A DNA stretch of 12,972 bases from Bacillota bacterium. GTDB lineage: Bacteria > Bacillota_C > Negativicutes > Sporomusales > Sporomusaceae. The notes beneath the pieces were generated by a model. It was given only the letters and a program-made list of their open reading frames with translations. It was not told where the DNA came from and ran no database searches. The position numbers were made by a program, and so were the translations under genes. The stretch covers positions 1 to 12,972 of the forward strand of contig JAEZQV010000328.1 in NCBI GenBank assembly GCA_023441125.1, in the 5' to 3' direction. Below, in pieces: positions 7,188 to 12,972 of this stretch (position 1 is its first letter; each line of letters starts with the position of its first letter).

Positions 7188-7700
7188 TTGGCAGGCAGAG
7201 CGATTTTTCCTTATAAAGATTTGACTCCCCGGATAGAAGCCGGTGTATTTATTGCTGCCGGCGCCAGGATTATCGGTGAAGTGTCTATTGCCGCCAATGC
7301 CAGTATCTGGTACAATACAGTAATCCGCGCTGATGTGCAACCGGTTGCCATCGGGCAATACACCAATATTCAAGATAACTGCACCCTCCATGTCATGTAT
7401 GATTTTCCCTGTACGCTCGGCAGCTATATAACCATTGGCCATAATGCAGTTTTACACGGCTGCACGGTGGCGGACAATTGTCTGATCGGCATAGGGACTA
7501 TTATTCTGGGGTATGCTGAGATCGGTGAGAACTGTATTATCGGGGCGGGCTCCCTGATTGCCGAACACAAGAAAATACCACCCAATTCACTGGTTATGGG
7601 ATCGCCCGGAAAAATTATCCGTCAGGTCAGCAGCGAAGAAATCGAGGCGGTTCGCCAAGCGGCGTTAAAGTATGCGGAAGTAGCCCGCGATTACATGTGA
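7188..7700 (+). CDS. Gamma-carbonic anhydrase-like hexapeptide-repeat protein (YrdA/PaaY type)
   Basis: A 170-residue left-handed beta-helix protein of the gamma-carbonic anhydrase family, built of hexapeptide repeats across about 15-140 with a C-terminal helix (SSEEIEAVRQAALKYAEVARDY). The three zinc histidines H68 (CTLH), H85 and H90 (IGHNAVLHG) and the Cam-equivalent R47, D49, Q62 and D63 are present, so a metal site is intact. The acidic proton-shuttle loop of Cam is missing, as in CamH/YrdA forms. The TTG start follows AAGGAGTG with 7 nt spacing. It begins 19 bp after the FAH gene and ends 15 bp before ndk. Carbonic anhydrase activity is possible but not certain in this subgroup. Confidence 0.88.
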   Translation: MAGRAIFPYKDLTPRIEAGVFIAAGARIIGEVSIAANASIWYNTVIRADVQPVAIGQYTNIQDNCTLHVMYDFPCTLGSYITIGHNAVLHGCTVADNCLIGIGTIILGYAEIGENCIIGAGSLIAEHKKIPPNSLVMGSPGKIIRQVSSEEIEAVRQAALKYAEVARDYM

Positions 7701-7715
7701 GTGAGGTACAAATTT

Positions 7716-8150
7716 ATGGATAATGCAACGGAAAAAACGCTGGTGCTCTTAAAACCCGATGCGGTTCAAAGAAAACTTTGCGGCGAAATCATCAGCCGCT
7801 TTGAACGCAAAGGACTTAATCTGGTGGCGATGAAACTGCTGACGTTAACTGCCGAGGCAGCCGCCACGCATTACGAGGAACATCTGGGCAAACCCTTTTA
7901 TCAGTCACTTATTGAGTTTATTACCTCCGGCCCGGTTGTGGCCCTAGTCCTCAGCGGCCCCAATGCCGTAAAGCTGGTCAGAACCATGATGGGGCCGACG
8001 AGTCCTGACACCGCGCCGCCGGGTACCATTCGCGGCGACTATGCCACCGTCATGTCCAGAAATATTGTCCATGGCTCAGACAGCAGCGCGAGCGCCCAGC
8101 GCGAGATTGCGATCTATTTTACTGAACAGGAACTCGTTCAGTACTGTTAA
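7716..8150 (+). CDS. ndk: Nucleoside diphosphate kinase
   Basis: A 144-residue NDK that equilibrates nucleoside di- and triphosphates through a phosphohistidine. The catalytic H119 lies in RNIVHGSDS (115-123). [10 protein letters not shown] (11-20), the Kpn-loop region near 94-105 ([17 protein letters not shown]) and the length match the family. The ATG at 7716 is preferred over an in-frame GTG at 7701: the GTGAGG site is spaced 9 nt from the ATG, and family members begin close to it. It sits in a tight cotranscribed run, 15 bp after the carbonic anhydrase-like gene and 9 bp before pduO. Confidence 0.97.
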   Translation: MDNATEKTLVLLKPDAVQRKLCGEIISRFERKGLNLVAMKLLTLTAEAAATHYEEHLGKPFYQSLIEFITSGPVVALVLSGPNAVKLVRTMMGPTSPDTAPPGTIRGDYATVMSRNIVHGSDSSASAQREIAIYFTEQELVQYC

Positions 8151-8159
8151 GGAGGAAAA

Positions 8160-8678
8160 ATGAGTAAAGTTTATACCAAAACAGGGGACAAGGGTACTAC
8201 CGGACTGTTGACAGGCGAGCGGATCAAGAAGATCAGCGCGCGGGTGGAGGCTTACGGTTCGGTGGATGAAGTAAATTCGGCGCTGGGCCTGTCCCGGGCC
8301 AACTGCGTCAAACCGGAAGTTACAGAGGCGATCGTCAAACTGCAAAAACTGCTGATGCTGGTTATGGCCGATCTGGCCAGCGTCAACGCCGCCCAGTCGT
8401 ATGTCACCGCCGATCATGTTACCGCGCTCGAGCAGCTGATCGATGAATTTGATGCCAAGCTGCCGCCGCTGAAAAACTTTATAATGCCTGGCGCCACACC
8501 GGGAGCGGCTGCCCTGGATCTGGCCCGGACCACAACCAGGCGGGCAGAACGGCAAACCCTGCGGCTGCAGGCAGAAGAGCCGGAAAATAAGATTAACGAA
8601 CACCTGCTTATCAGCCTTAACCGTCTGTCTGATCTTTGTTTTGTCTTATCCCGGTTTGAGGCAGAAGCCGGCAAATAA
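8160..8678 (+). CDS. pduO: PduO-type ATP:cob(I)alamin adenosyltransferase
   Basis: A 172-residue PduO-family enzyme that transfers the adenosyl group of ATP to cob(I)alamin to make coenzyme B12. The N-terminal ATP motif YTKTGDKGTTGLLTGERI (5-22), RVEAYGSVDEVNSALG, the central PGATPGAAALDLARTTTRRAER and the C-terminal NRLSDLCFVLSRFEAEAG are all in place for a complete PduO domain. The ATG is preceded by AAGGAGG at 8149-8155, which begins at the end of the ndk stop codon, 9 bp away, indicating translational coupling. In this type of organism AdoCbl serves methylmalonyl-CoA mutase or diol and amine lyases; none of those genes is in the window. Confidence 0.95.
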   Translation: MSKVYTKTGDKGTTGLLTGERIKKISARVEAYGSVDEVNSALGLSRANCVKPEVTEAIVKLQKLLMLVMADLASVNAAQSYVTADHVTALEQLIDEFDAKLPPLKNFIMPGATPGAAALDLARTTTRRAERQTLRLQAEEPENKINEHLLISLNRLSDLCFVLSRFEAEAGK

Positions 8679-8698
8679 GTAATTAAAAGGTGAGAACA

Positions 8699-8905
8699 AT
8701 GCCGATTTATGACTTTAAGTGCAATGACTGCGGCCGGAAGTTTGAACAATTGTGCCGCCTCAACTGGCAGGGCAGCGTTGTCTGTCCGGCCTGCGGCCAA
8801 AGTAACATTGCCAAACAGGTATCGCTTGTCAGCAGCCATGGCCGTTCCGGCGGGGATAGCGCCTGTTCCGGCAAAGCCTGCGGCAGTTGCAGCGGCTGTA
8901 AATAA
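8699..8905 (+). CDS. FmdB-type zinc ribbon protein
   Basis: A 68-residue protein of the FmdB/CxxC_CxxC_SSSS family. It opens MPIYDFKCNDCGRKFEQL with a CNDC knuckle (8-11) and a second knuckle CPAC, making a small zinc ribbon of about 40 residues. A Ser/Gly/Cys-rich tail follows (SACSGKACGSCSGCK), which adds five cysteines. The ATG at 8699 is chosen over the GTG at 8690, which lies inside the ribosome binding site AAAGGTGAG. It is 20 bp after pduO and ends the run. No terminator follows directly, so transcription may continue into spoVM. Function is unknown; the family is often placed as a putative regulator. Confidence 0.88.
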   Translation: MPIYDFKCNDCGRKFEQLCRLNWQGSVVCPACGQSNIAKQVSLVSSHGRSGGDSACSGKACGSCSGCK

Positions 8906-8950
8906 ATCAGTAACAGCGTATAAAAATTGCACAACTTTTCCCGGGTCGCA

Positions 8951-8970
8951 TAAACTATATCGATAGTTTA
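8951..8970. repeat. Palindrome upstream of spoVM
   Basis: Arms TAAACTAT (8951-8958) and ATAGTTTA (8963-8970) around ATCG form a 20-bp imperfect-centre palindrome. ATAGTTTA recurs at 8993-9000, 10 bp from the spoVM ribosome site. CATAAACTA (8949-8957) overlaps it and resembles a sigma-E/K -10 (CATAnnnTA), without a clear -35. It may be an operator or promoter region; the protein bound is unknown. Confidence 0.45.
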
Positions 8971-9017
8971 AGATGGATCTTAGGAATAGATAATAGTTTA
9001 GTAAGGGGGCGAGCAGA

Positions 9018-9092
9018 TTGAATTTTCATTTTTATGTAATGTCGCTGCCAGGACCGCTGCGTAAGTTGGTGCGAATGTTCCTAAAAGGATAA
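9018..9092 (+). CDS. spoVM: SpoVM-like stage V sporulation peptide (24 aa)
   Basis: A 24-codon gene starting at TTG 9018, with AAGGGGG at 9003-9009, 8 nt upstream. The peptide is a short amphipathic helix candidate. Aligned by eye to B. subtilis SpoVM with a two-residue offset, it shares F-Y, then L-P three residues later, then L, V-R and L (8 of 20 positions, with hydrophobic substitutions at V7, M8 and L17). Conserved proline P11 matches SpoVM Pro9, and R19 matches Arg17. SpoVM marks the convex forespore membrane and anchors SpoIVA for coat assembly; the protein acts in the mother cell. A strong terminator follows 12 bp after the stop. The short length makes the identity likely rather than certain. 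Confidence 0.72.
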   Translation: MNFHFYVMSLPGPLRKLVRMFLKG

Positions 9093-9104
9093 ACATAATG
9101 CAAT

Positions 9105-9146
9105 AAATACAAAAAGAGCTATAACACAATAGCTCTTTTTGTATTT
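9105..9146 (+). terminator. Intrinsic terminator after spoVM
   Basis: Perfect 18-bp stem (9105-9122 with 9129-9146) and a 6-nt loop. The core AGAGCTAT/ATAGCTCT is followed by TTTTTGTATTT. The A-run on the 5' side makes it potentially bidirectional. Confidence 0.9.
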
Positions 9147-9341
9147 GCGGCTGCTTGGCCTGCACCGAGGTGTAACCGCGCAGATTTAGCCAGAGCGGGT
9201 TTGCCAGACATATTATTGGAAAAATTTTATAAATATAGAATAAATCATCCACAAAATGCTCAATTTAACTTAAACAAAATAGACAGAAAAGCAGGAATAT
9301 TTACAGTAAACAGAGAATTACAACCAGCAATATGTCAGTAA
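9147..9341 (+). pseudogene. Open frame without a start codon in the spoVM-fusA gap (possible relic)
   Basis: From the terminator to TAA at 9339-9341, one plus-strand frame stays open for 64 codons with no ATG and no ribosome site. Its second half (from about 9207) reads plausibly as protein, for example LNKIDRKAGIFTVNREL, but uses A-ending codons (AGA, ATA, TTA, GCA, ACA) unlike the GC-rich neighbours. The first half is GC-rich. I do not recognise it. It could be a decayed gene end or chance. The rest of 9342-9377 is the leader of fusA2, with AGGAGGG at 9363-9369. Confidence 0.2.
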
Positions 9342-9377
9342 TGAAATTAACCATACCACAACAGGAGGGAACTAGCC

Positions 9378-11459
9378 ATGAAAGAGTACAAGAGCGACAG
9401 GTTAAGAAATGTTGGAATTGTAGCCCACGGCGGAGCCGGTAAGACATCCTTGACAGAAGCCATGTTATTTAGTTCTGGCGCGGTTAACCGTTTAGGGCGT
9501 GTTGATGATGGTTCGGCGACAACTGACTTTGAACCGGAAGAAGTTAAACGTAAAGTAACAATCAGTACTGCTTTGGCACCTTGCGAATGGCGGGATCATA
9601 AGATAAATTTTGTGGATACGCCAGGGTATTCCGATTTCGTAGCTGAGGTTAAAGGCGCTTTGCGTGCTGTTGACAGCGCGCTCATTGTGCTGTGCGCGGC
9701 TGCCGGCGTGGAAGTGGAAACCGAAAAGACCTGGAATTATGCAACCGAACTGGGCTTGCCCCGGATTGGTTTTATAAATAAGATGGACCGGGAAAACGCC
9801 GACTTTTACAGTGTTGTCGACAGCATGAAAGCAAGCTTCGGCAATGGCGTTGTCCCGGTTCAATTGCCCATAGGGGCTGAAGACAGTTTTACCGGCATTG
9901 TGGACTTAATCAAAATGAAAGCCTATCTGCCGGCCAAGAACGGCAAGGAATATACCGAAGCGGCCATCCCTGACGATATGCTGGCCAAAGCCGAGGAAGC
10001 CCGCATGGTGCTTATTGAGGCGGCAGCTGAGGGTAACGATGAATTACTGACCAAATATCTGGAAGGAGAAGAACTCAGTGACGAGGAGGTCATTGCCGGC
10101 CTGTTGTCCGGCATTGCTCAGGCTAAGGTATTTCCGGTAATGTGCGGGTCGGCTGTCAAAAATATTGGCATGCAACAGGTGCTCGACTCGATCATAAAAT
10201 ACCTGCCGGGCCCAGGCTCAAGTCCTGTCCTTGGCTACCATCCCGCCACCAAGGACCCGGTGGAAAGAGGTCTGAGCGATCCTTTCTCAGCCATGGTTTT
10301 CAAGACAACAGCCGACCCCTTTGTCGGCCGTCTCAACTATATCCGCTTGTTTTCAGGCACCATGAAACCGGACAGCACACTGTACAATGCAACCAAGGAC
10401 AAAGCCGAACGGATAGGCACTTTGTTCTCATTGCGCGGCAAACATCAGGACCCCGTTACCGCTGTGCATGCCGGCGATATTGTGGTGGTTGCCAAGTTGC
10501 AGGAGACAGGCACCGGCGACTCACTGTGCGATAAGGATAAGCCTATCATTTTCGAGCCGGTATCGTATCCCAAGCCAATGTTTATCCGCGCTATAGAGGC
10601 CAAGAATAAAGGGGACGAAGATAAAATCGGTCAGGCATTAGCCCGGTTGATGGATGAAGACCCCACCTTTAAAGTCCGTAAGGATGTCGAGACCAACCAG
10701 CTGCTTATTTCCGGGATGGGTGAACTGCACCTGGACATCATGTCTGAGCGCATGAAGCGTAAATTCGGTGTCGAAACAGTGCTGGCCAATCCCAAGGTTC
10801 CCTACCGCGAAACCATTCGCGGTTCAGCCAAGGTGGAAGGCAAGCACAAAAAACAAAGTGGCGGCCATGGTCAGTACGGCCACGTTTGGCTGCAGCTCGA
10901 CCCGCTGTCACCAGGTGCTCAGTTTGAATTTGTCGATTCGATTTTTGGCGGCGCTGTACCGCGCCAATATATCCCGGCCGTTGAAAAAGGCGTGAAAGAG
11001 GCGTTACATGCCGGTATCCTGGCCGGTTATCCCATGGTCGATGTCAAGGTAACTTTAACTGACGGCTCCTACCACACCGTTGACTCGTCCGAAATGGCGT
11101 TTAAAATCGCCAGCACCATGGCGCTGCGCAAAGGGGCGCTCCAGGCCAAGCCGGTGCTGCTGGAGCCAGTTTATTCAGTAGAAGTTATCGTGCCTGAATC
11201 CTATATGGGTGACGTCATCGGCGACCTTAATACCAAACGCGGCCGCATTCAGGGAATGGAACCTATTGGCGGCGGTCTGGGACGCATCAAGGCCCAGGTC
11301 CCCCTGGCCGAAATGTTCCGTTACAGTATTGATTTACGCTCCATTACCCAGGGACGCGGTACCTTTGATATGCTGTTCTCCCACTATGAGGATGTGCCGG
11401 CCCGTCTCGCCGAAACCATTATCGCCGGTGCCAAAAAAGACAAGGTGGACGAAGCATAA
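9378..11459 (+). CDS. EF-G paralogue (FusA2/elongation factor G-like GTPase)
   Basis: A 693-residue five-domain translational GTPase of the EF-G-2 (FusA2) type, not the main translocase. G1 is AHGGAGKT (16-23) in place of the EF-G AHIDAGKT, switch II is DTPGY (80-84) in place of DTPGH, and G4 NKMD (134-137) and the G5-like CGSAVKN are intact. Domains II-V follow, with GMGELHLDIMSERMKRKFGVE and the domain IV region GQYGHVWLQLDPL, ending in the domain V SHYEDVPARLAE. The replacement of the catalytic histidine by tyrosine is shared by many FusA2 proteins, where reported GTP hydrolysis and translocation activity vary by species. It is not in an str operon and has its own terminator. AGGAGGG precedes the ATG by 8 nt. 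Confidence 0.92.
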   Translation: MKEYKSDRLRNVGIVAHGGAGKTSLTEAMLFSSGAVNRLGRVDDGSATTDFEPEEVKRKVTISTALAPCEWRDHKINFVDTPGYSDFVAEVKGALRAVDSALIVLCAAAGVEVETEKTWNYATELGLPRIGFINKMDRENADFYSVVDSMKASFGNGVVPVQLPIGAEDSFTGIVDLIKMKAYLPAKNGKEYTEAAIPDDMLAKAEEARMVLIEAAAEGNDELLTKYLEGEELSDEEVIAGLLSGIAQAKVFPVMCGSAVKNIGMQQVLDSIIKYLPGPGSSPVLGYHPATKDPVERGLSDPFSAMVFKTTADPFVGRLNYIRLFSGTMKPDSTLYNATKDKAERIGTLFSLRGKHQDPVTAVHAGDIVVVAKLQETGTGDSLCDKDKPIIFEPVSYPKPMFIRAIEAKNKGDEDKIGQALARLMDEDPTFKVRKDVETNQLLISGMGELHLDIMSERMKRKFGVETVLANPKVPYRETIRGSAKVEGKHKKQSGGHGQYGHVWLQLDPLSPGAQFEFVDSIFGGAVPRQYIPAVEKGVKEALHAGILAGYPMVDVKVTLTDGSYHTVDSSEMAFKIASTMALRKGALQAKPVLLEPVYSVEVIVPESYMGDVIGDLNTKRGRIQGMEPIGGGLGRIKAQVPLAEMFRYSIDLRSITQGRGTFDMLFSHYEDVPARLAETIIAGAKKDKVDEA

Positions 11460-11476
11460 AAAATATAAGGTTACCC

Positions 11477-11514
11477 AGTCCTGCTATGCCATGCCGCATA
11501 GCAGGACTTTTTTT
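11477..11514 (+). terminator. Intrinsic terminator of fusA2
   Basis: A 13-bp perfect stem (11477-11489 with 11496-11508), a 6-nt loop and seven T (11508-11514), 17 bp after the stop codon. Confidence 0.93.
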
Positions 11515-11529
11515 CCGGCCTGTAGATAT

Positions 11530-11558
11530 TTGCCGGCCAAAGAGAGTATTATTATAAG
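11530..11558 (+). promoter_or_regulatory. Sigma-A promoter of pgeF
   Basis: -35 TTGCCG (11530-11535), a 17-nt spacer and -10 TATAAG (11553-11558). It follows the fusA2 terminator and predicts a start near 11565, giving a 28-nt leader. Confidence 0.6.
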
Positions 11559-11592
11559 GGAAGTATTTCTTGATAGTCACGGAGGTTTAATA

Positions 11593-12405
11593 GTGGGTGA
11601 ATTTGTCCTAAAACACAATGCCAACGGCGTTTGGTATGGAGTCTTTACAGCCCTGGCCGCCAAAGGTGTAACCCATGGGGTATCGACAAGACTGGGCGGC
11701 TGCAGTAATCAGCCCTTTGCCGGCTTAAATCTTGGGTTGCATACCGGTGATGATGCTGAGGTCGTTTGGCATAATCGCCAGGCCTTCTGCCAGGCACTGG
11801 GGTTTTCCGCCGAAAACGCAGTAACAGCCGAGCAGGTCCATGGCGATGCCGTGCAGTTAGTTACGCAGGCTGACGCCGGCCGCGGGTCCCGGTATTATGA
11901 GGCAGCCATTAAAAATACCGACGCTCTCATCACCAATGTGCCAGCGGTGCCGCTGATGCTCTTCTTTGCCGACTGTGTGCCGGTGCTCATTTATGATCCG
12001 GCCGCCAAGGCGATTGGTATCAGTCACGCCGGCTGGAAGGGTACGGTAGCCAAAATTGCCCAAAAGACGGTTTTGGCCATGCAGCACAATTATGGCAGTA
12101 ACCCGGCGGATTGCCTGGTAGGTATTGGCCCGTCCATTGGCCCCTGCTGTTATGAGGTGGATGAAGCCGTAATGAGTAAATTGCGGGCCGGCTTTGCTCA
12201 CTGGGAACAGCTGGCTGAACCCTGCGGCGACCGCTGGCGGCTAAACCTCTGGGCAGCCAACCGCCAGCAGCTGAGAGAAATTGGCGTAAAAGCTGATAAT
12301 ATTACCGTCAGCGGTATTTGTACTGCTGACAATACCCCGGTATTTTTCTCCCACCGGGCGGAAGCCGGGCGTACCGGACGTTTGGGAGCCGTTATTATGC
12401 TGTAG
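11593..12405 (+). CDS. pgeF: Peptidoglycan editing factor PgeF (YfiH/YlmD, multicopper-oxidase-like fold)
   Basis: A 270-residue PgeF/YfiH (DUF152) protein. The family removes misincorporated residues such as L-Ser from peptidoglycan precursors, and members also show purine nucleoside phosphorylase or adenosine deaminase activity. The zinc/active-site triad H83 (AEQVHGD), C128 (FADCVP) and H145 (ISHAGWKG) is complete, along with STRLGG (31-36) and SIGPCCYEVD. The GTG at 11593 follows GGAGG (11581-11585) with 7 nt spacing; the longer open frame upstream runs through the fusA2 coding region and terminator. It has its own promoter, so it is not coupled to fusA2. Which biochemical role dominates here is not known. 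Confidence 0.92.
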   Translation: MGEFVLKHNANGVWYGVFTALAAKGVTHGVSTRLGGCSNQPFAGLNLGLHTGDDAEVVWHNRQAFCQALGFSAENAVTAEQVHGDAVQLVTQADAGRGSRYYEAAIKNTDALITNVPAVPLMLFFADCVPVLIYDPAAKAIGISHAGWKGTVAKIAQKTVLAMQHNYGSNPADCLVGIGPSIGPCCYEVDEAVMSKLRAGFAHWEQLAEPCGDRWRLNLWAANRQQLREIGVKADNITVSGICTADNTPVFFSHRAEAGRTGRLGAVIML

Positions 12406-12450
12406 CACGCAGAATGTAATCCTCCGTCTGCATTAAAAGAATATTTGTTC

Positions 12451-12479
12451 TTGAAAATATCACTTCCGGCGGCTATAAT
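12451..12479 (+). promoter_or_regulatory. Strong sigma-A promoter of the last gene
   Basis: -35 TTGAAA (12451-12456), a 17-nt spacer and perfect -10 TATAAT (12474-12479). The start is predicted near 12486, giving a leader of about 90 nt before the ATG. Confidence 0.82.
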
Positions 12480-12488
12480 AAAATAAAC

Positions 12489-12502
12489 GTCAAATATTTG
12501 AC
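12489..12502. repeat. 14-bp perfect palindrome at the predicted start site
   Basis: GTCAAATATTTGAC is self-complementary over all 14 bp and begins 3 nt after the predicted +1 of the promoter at 12451-12479. This is a typical position for a repressor site. The 12-bp core resembles ArsR-type operators only loosely, so no regulator is assigned. Confidence 0.6.
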
Positions 12503-12508
12503 ACCAGC

Positions 12509-12550
12509 AAAGACGCTGTGTTTCCCTGCCAGGAGACAGAGCGTCTTTTT
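12509..12550 (+). terminator. Terminator-like hairpin in the leader of the last gene
   Basis: AAAGACGCT (12509-12517) pairs with AGCGTCTTT (12540-12548). After a G/G mismatch, 12519-12525 pairs with 12532-12538. The loop is 6 nt, and a T run (12546-12550) follows. It lies between the promoter and the ATG, so it acts as an attenuator or ends a short RNA of about 65 nt. No competing antiterminator was seen by eye. Confidence 0.75.
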
Positions 12551-12575
12551 AACCTGTAAAGGAGGTTGTGCCGTC

Positions 12576-12972
12576 ATGCAATCATTGTATATTAAAGATG
12601 TGGTAACTACCGGCTTAGTTTCTGTCGCACCTTTGGCACCGGTAACGGAAGTCGCCGCCTGTATGAACAAGTACCAAACCGCAGTTGTCCTGCAAAAGGC
12701 TGGCGAGTGGGGCTATATAACGTCAGACCGGCTGAAGCCTGACGCGCAATACGCCTGGGAACTTGCCGCCTGGGATGCCGTCACCAGACCGGCCGCGCTA
12801 TTGGCTACCCCTCTCCCAAACCTCCCCGGTGAGTTTCTGACCAATGCCGTTTTATTCGAAGCCAACGGCAGTATGCAAGCCTTAAGTACACCGCAGCAGC
12901 TGTTTGCCGCCATGCTGCAGCAGCATCAGCTGCTGGCCGCGCAGCTCACCGCCGTACTCGATACTGTCGGCG
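12576..12972 (+). CDS. Regulator with N-terminal CBS-like region, probably sigma-54 activator (N-terminal part only)
   Basis: A 132-codon opening of a gene that runs off the window. AAAGGAGG (12558-12565) precedes the ATG by 10 nt. Residues 5-55 look like a CBS motif (IKDVVTTGLVSVAPLAPVTEVAACM, then VVLQKAGEWGYITSDRL). The following part to about 108 may be a second, degenerate CBS unit. Residues 108-132 (QQLFAAMLQQHQLLAAQLTAVLDTVG) form an amphipathic helix of the kind that leads into a PAS domain in sigma-54 enhancer-binding proteins and diguanylate-type regulators. The PAS, AAA+ and Fis domains cannot be seen, so the class is inferred. Expression is probably set by the palindrome and the hairpin in its leader. 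Confidence 0.55.
   Translation, partial: MQSLYIKDVVTTGLVSVAPLAPVTEVAACMNKYQTAVVLQKAGEWGYITSDRLKPDAQYAWELAAWDAVTRPAALLATPLPNLPGEFLTNAVLFEANGSMQALSTPQQLFAAMLQQHQLLAAQLTAVLDTVG

Noticed and set aside
7701..7715. GTG 7701 as the ndk start
   Set aside because: It has no ribosome site, and the GTGAGG site is positioned for ATG 7716, where the family normally begins.
8998..9252. Minus-strand open frame of 84 codons over the spoVM region
   Set aside because: It crosses the 18-bp terminator and runs antisense to spoVM, has no ribosome site, and is not recognisable.
11209..11592. N-terminal extension of pgeF to ATG 11209
   Set aside because: It runs through the fusA2 coding region in another frame and through the fusA2 terminator. 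GTG 11593 has a strong ribosome site.

Overview
The window is an ordinary chromosomal stretch, about 50% GC. It most likely comes from a spore-forming member of the Bacillota, and a Negativicutes (Sporomusa/Pelosinus-like) bacterium fits best. The signs are a 24-residue SpoVM-like sporulation peptide, a perfect CIRCE operator, a manganese riboswitch ahead of a TerC protein, strong GGAGG-type ribosome binding sites with occasional TTG/GTG starts, and a B12 adenosyltransferase. The lineage is inferred from protein character and gene content. No 16S or marker alignment was possible.

Layout. (1) 1-873, minus strand: 5' part of htpG (Hsp90) with a sigma-A promoter and a perfect CIRCE, so it is probably repressed by HrcA. 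(2) 995-2062: sigma-A promoter, yybP-ykoY manganese aptamer, an overlapping intrinsic terminator, then terC, which together form a complete Mn-responsive export unit. (3) 2046-3323, minus: rmuC, convergent with terC; the shared region holds a 15-bp hairpin. (4) 3516-5254: a PatA-like class III aminotransferase followed by a small SRPBCC (RatA/Coq10-like) lipid-binding-fold gene. (5) 5262-6319: htpX membrane metalloprotease. Its sigma-A promoter is covered by a perfect 12-bp inverted repeat, and a 9-codon leader ORF lies in the 5' UTR. (6) 6404-8905: a tight five-gene run of FAH-family enzyme, gamma-carbonic anhydrase-like protein, ndk, pduO and an FmdB zinc ribbon. (7) 8906-9377: an apparently empty gap that contains a spoVM-like gene, a palindrome and an 18-bp terminator, followed by an open frame without a start codon. 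(8) 9378-11514: an EF-G paralogue (FusA2 type) with its terminator. (9) 11530-12405: pgeF with its own promoter. (10) 12451 to the end: a strong promoter with a 14-bp palindrome at the predicted start site, a terminator-like hairpin in the leader, and the first 132 codons of a protein with an N-terminal CBS-like segment, probably a sigma-54 activator or other PAS-containing regulator.

No mobile element, CRISPR array, tRNA or rRNA was seen. Most genes are housekeeping. The interest lies in the regulatory DNA (CIRCE on htpG, riboswitch-terC, operator over the htpX promoter, palindrome plus terminator ahead of the last gene) and in the tiny spoVM-like gene. I see no evidence for an entirely new multi-gene system here.
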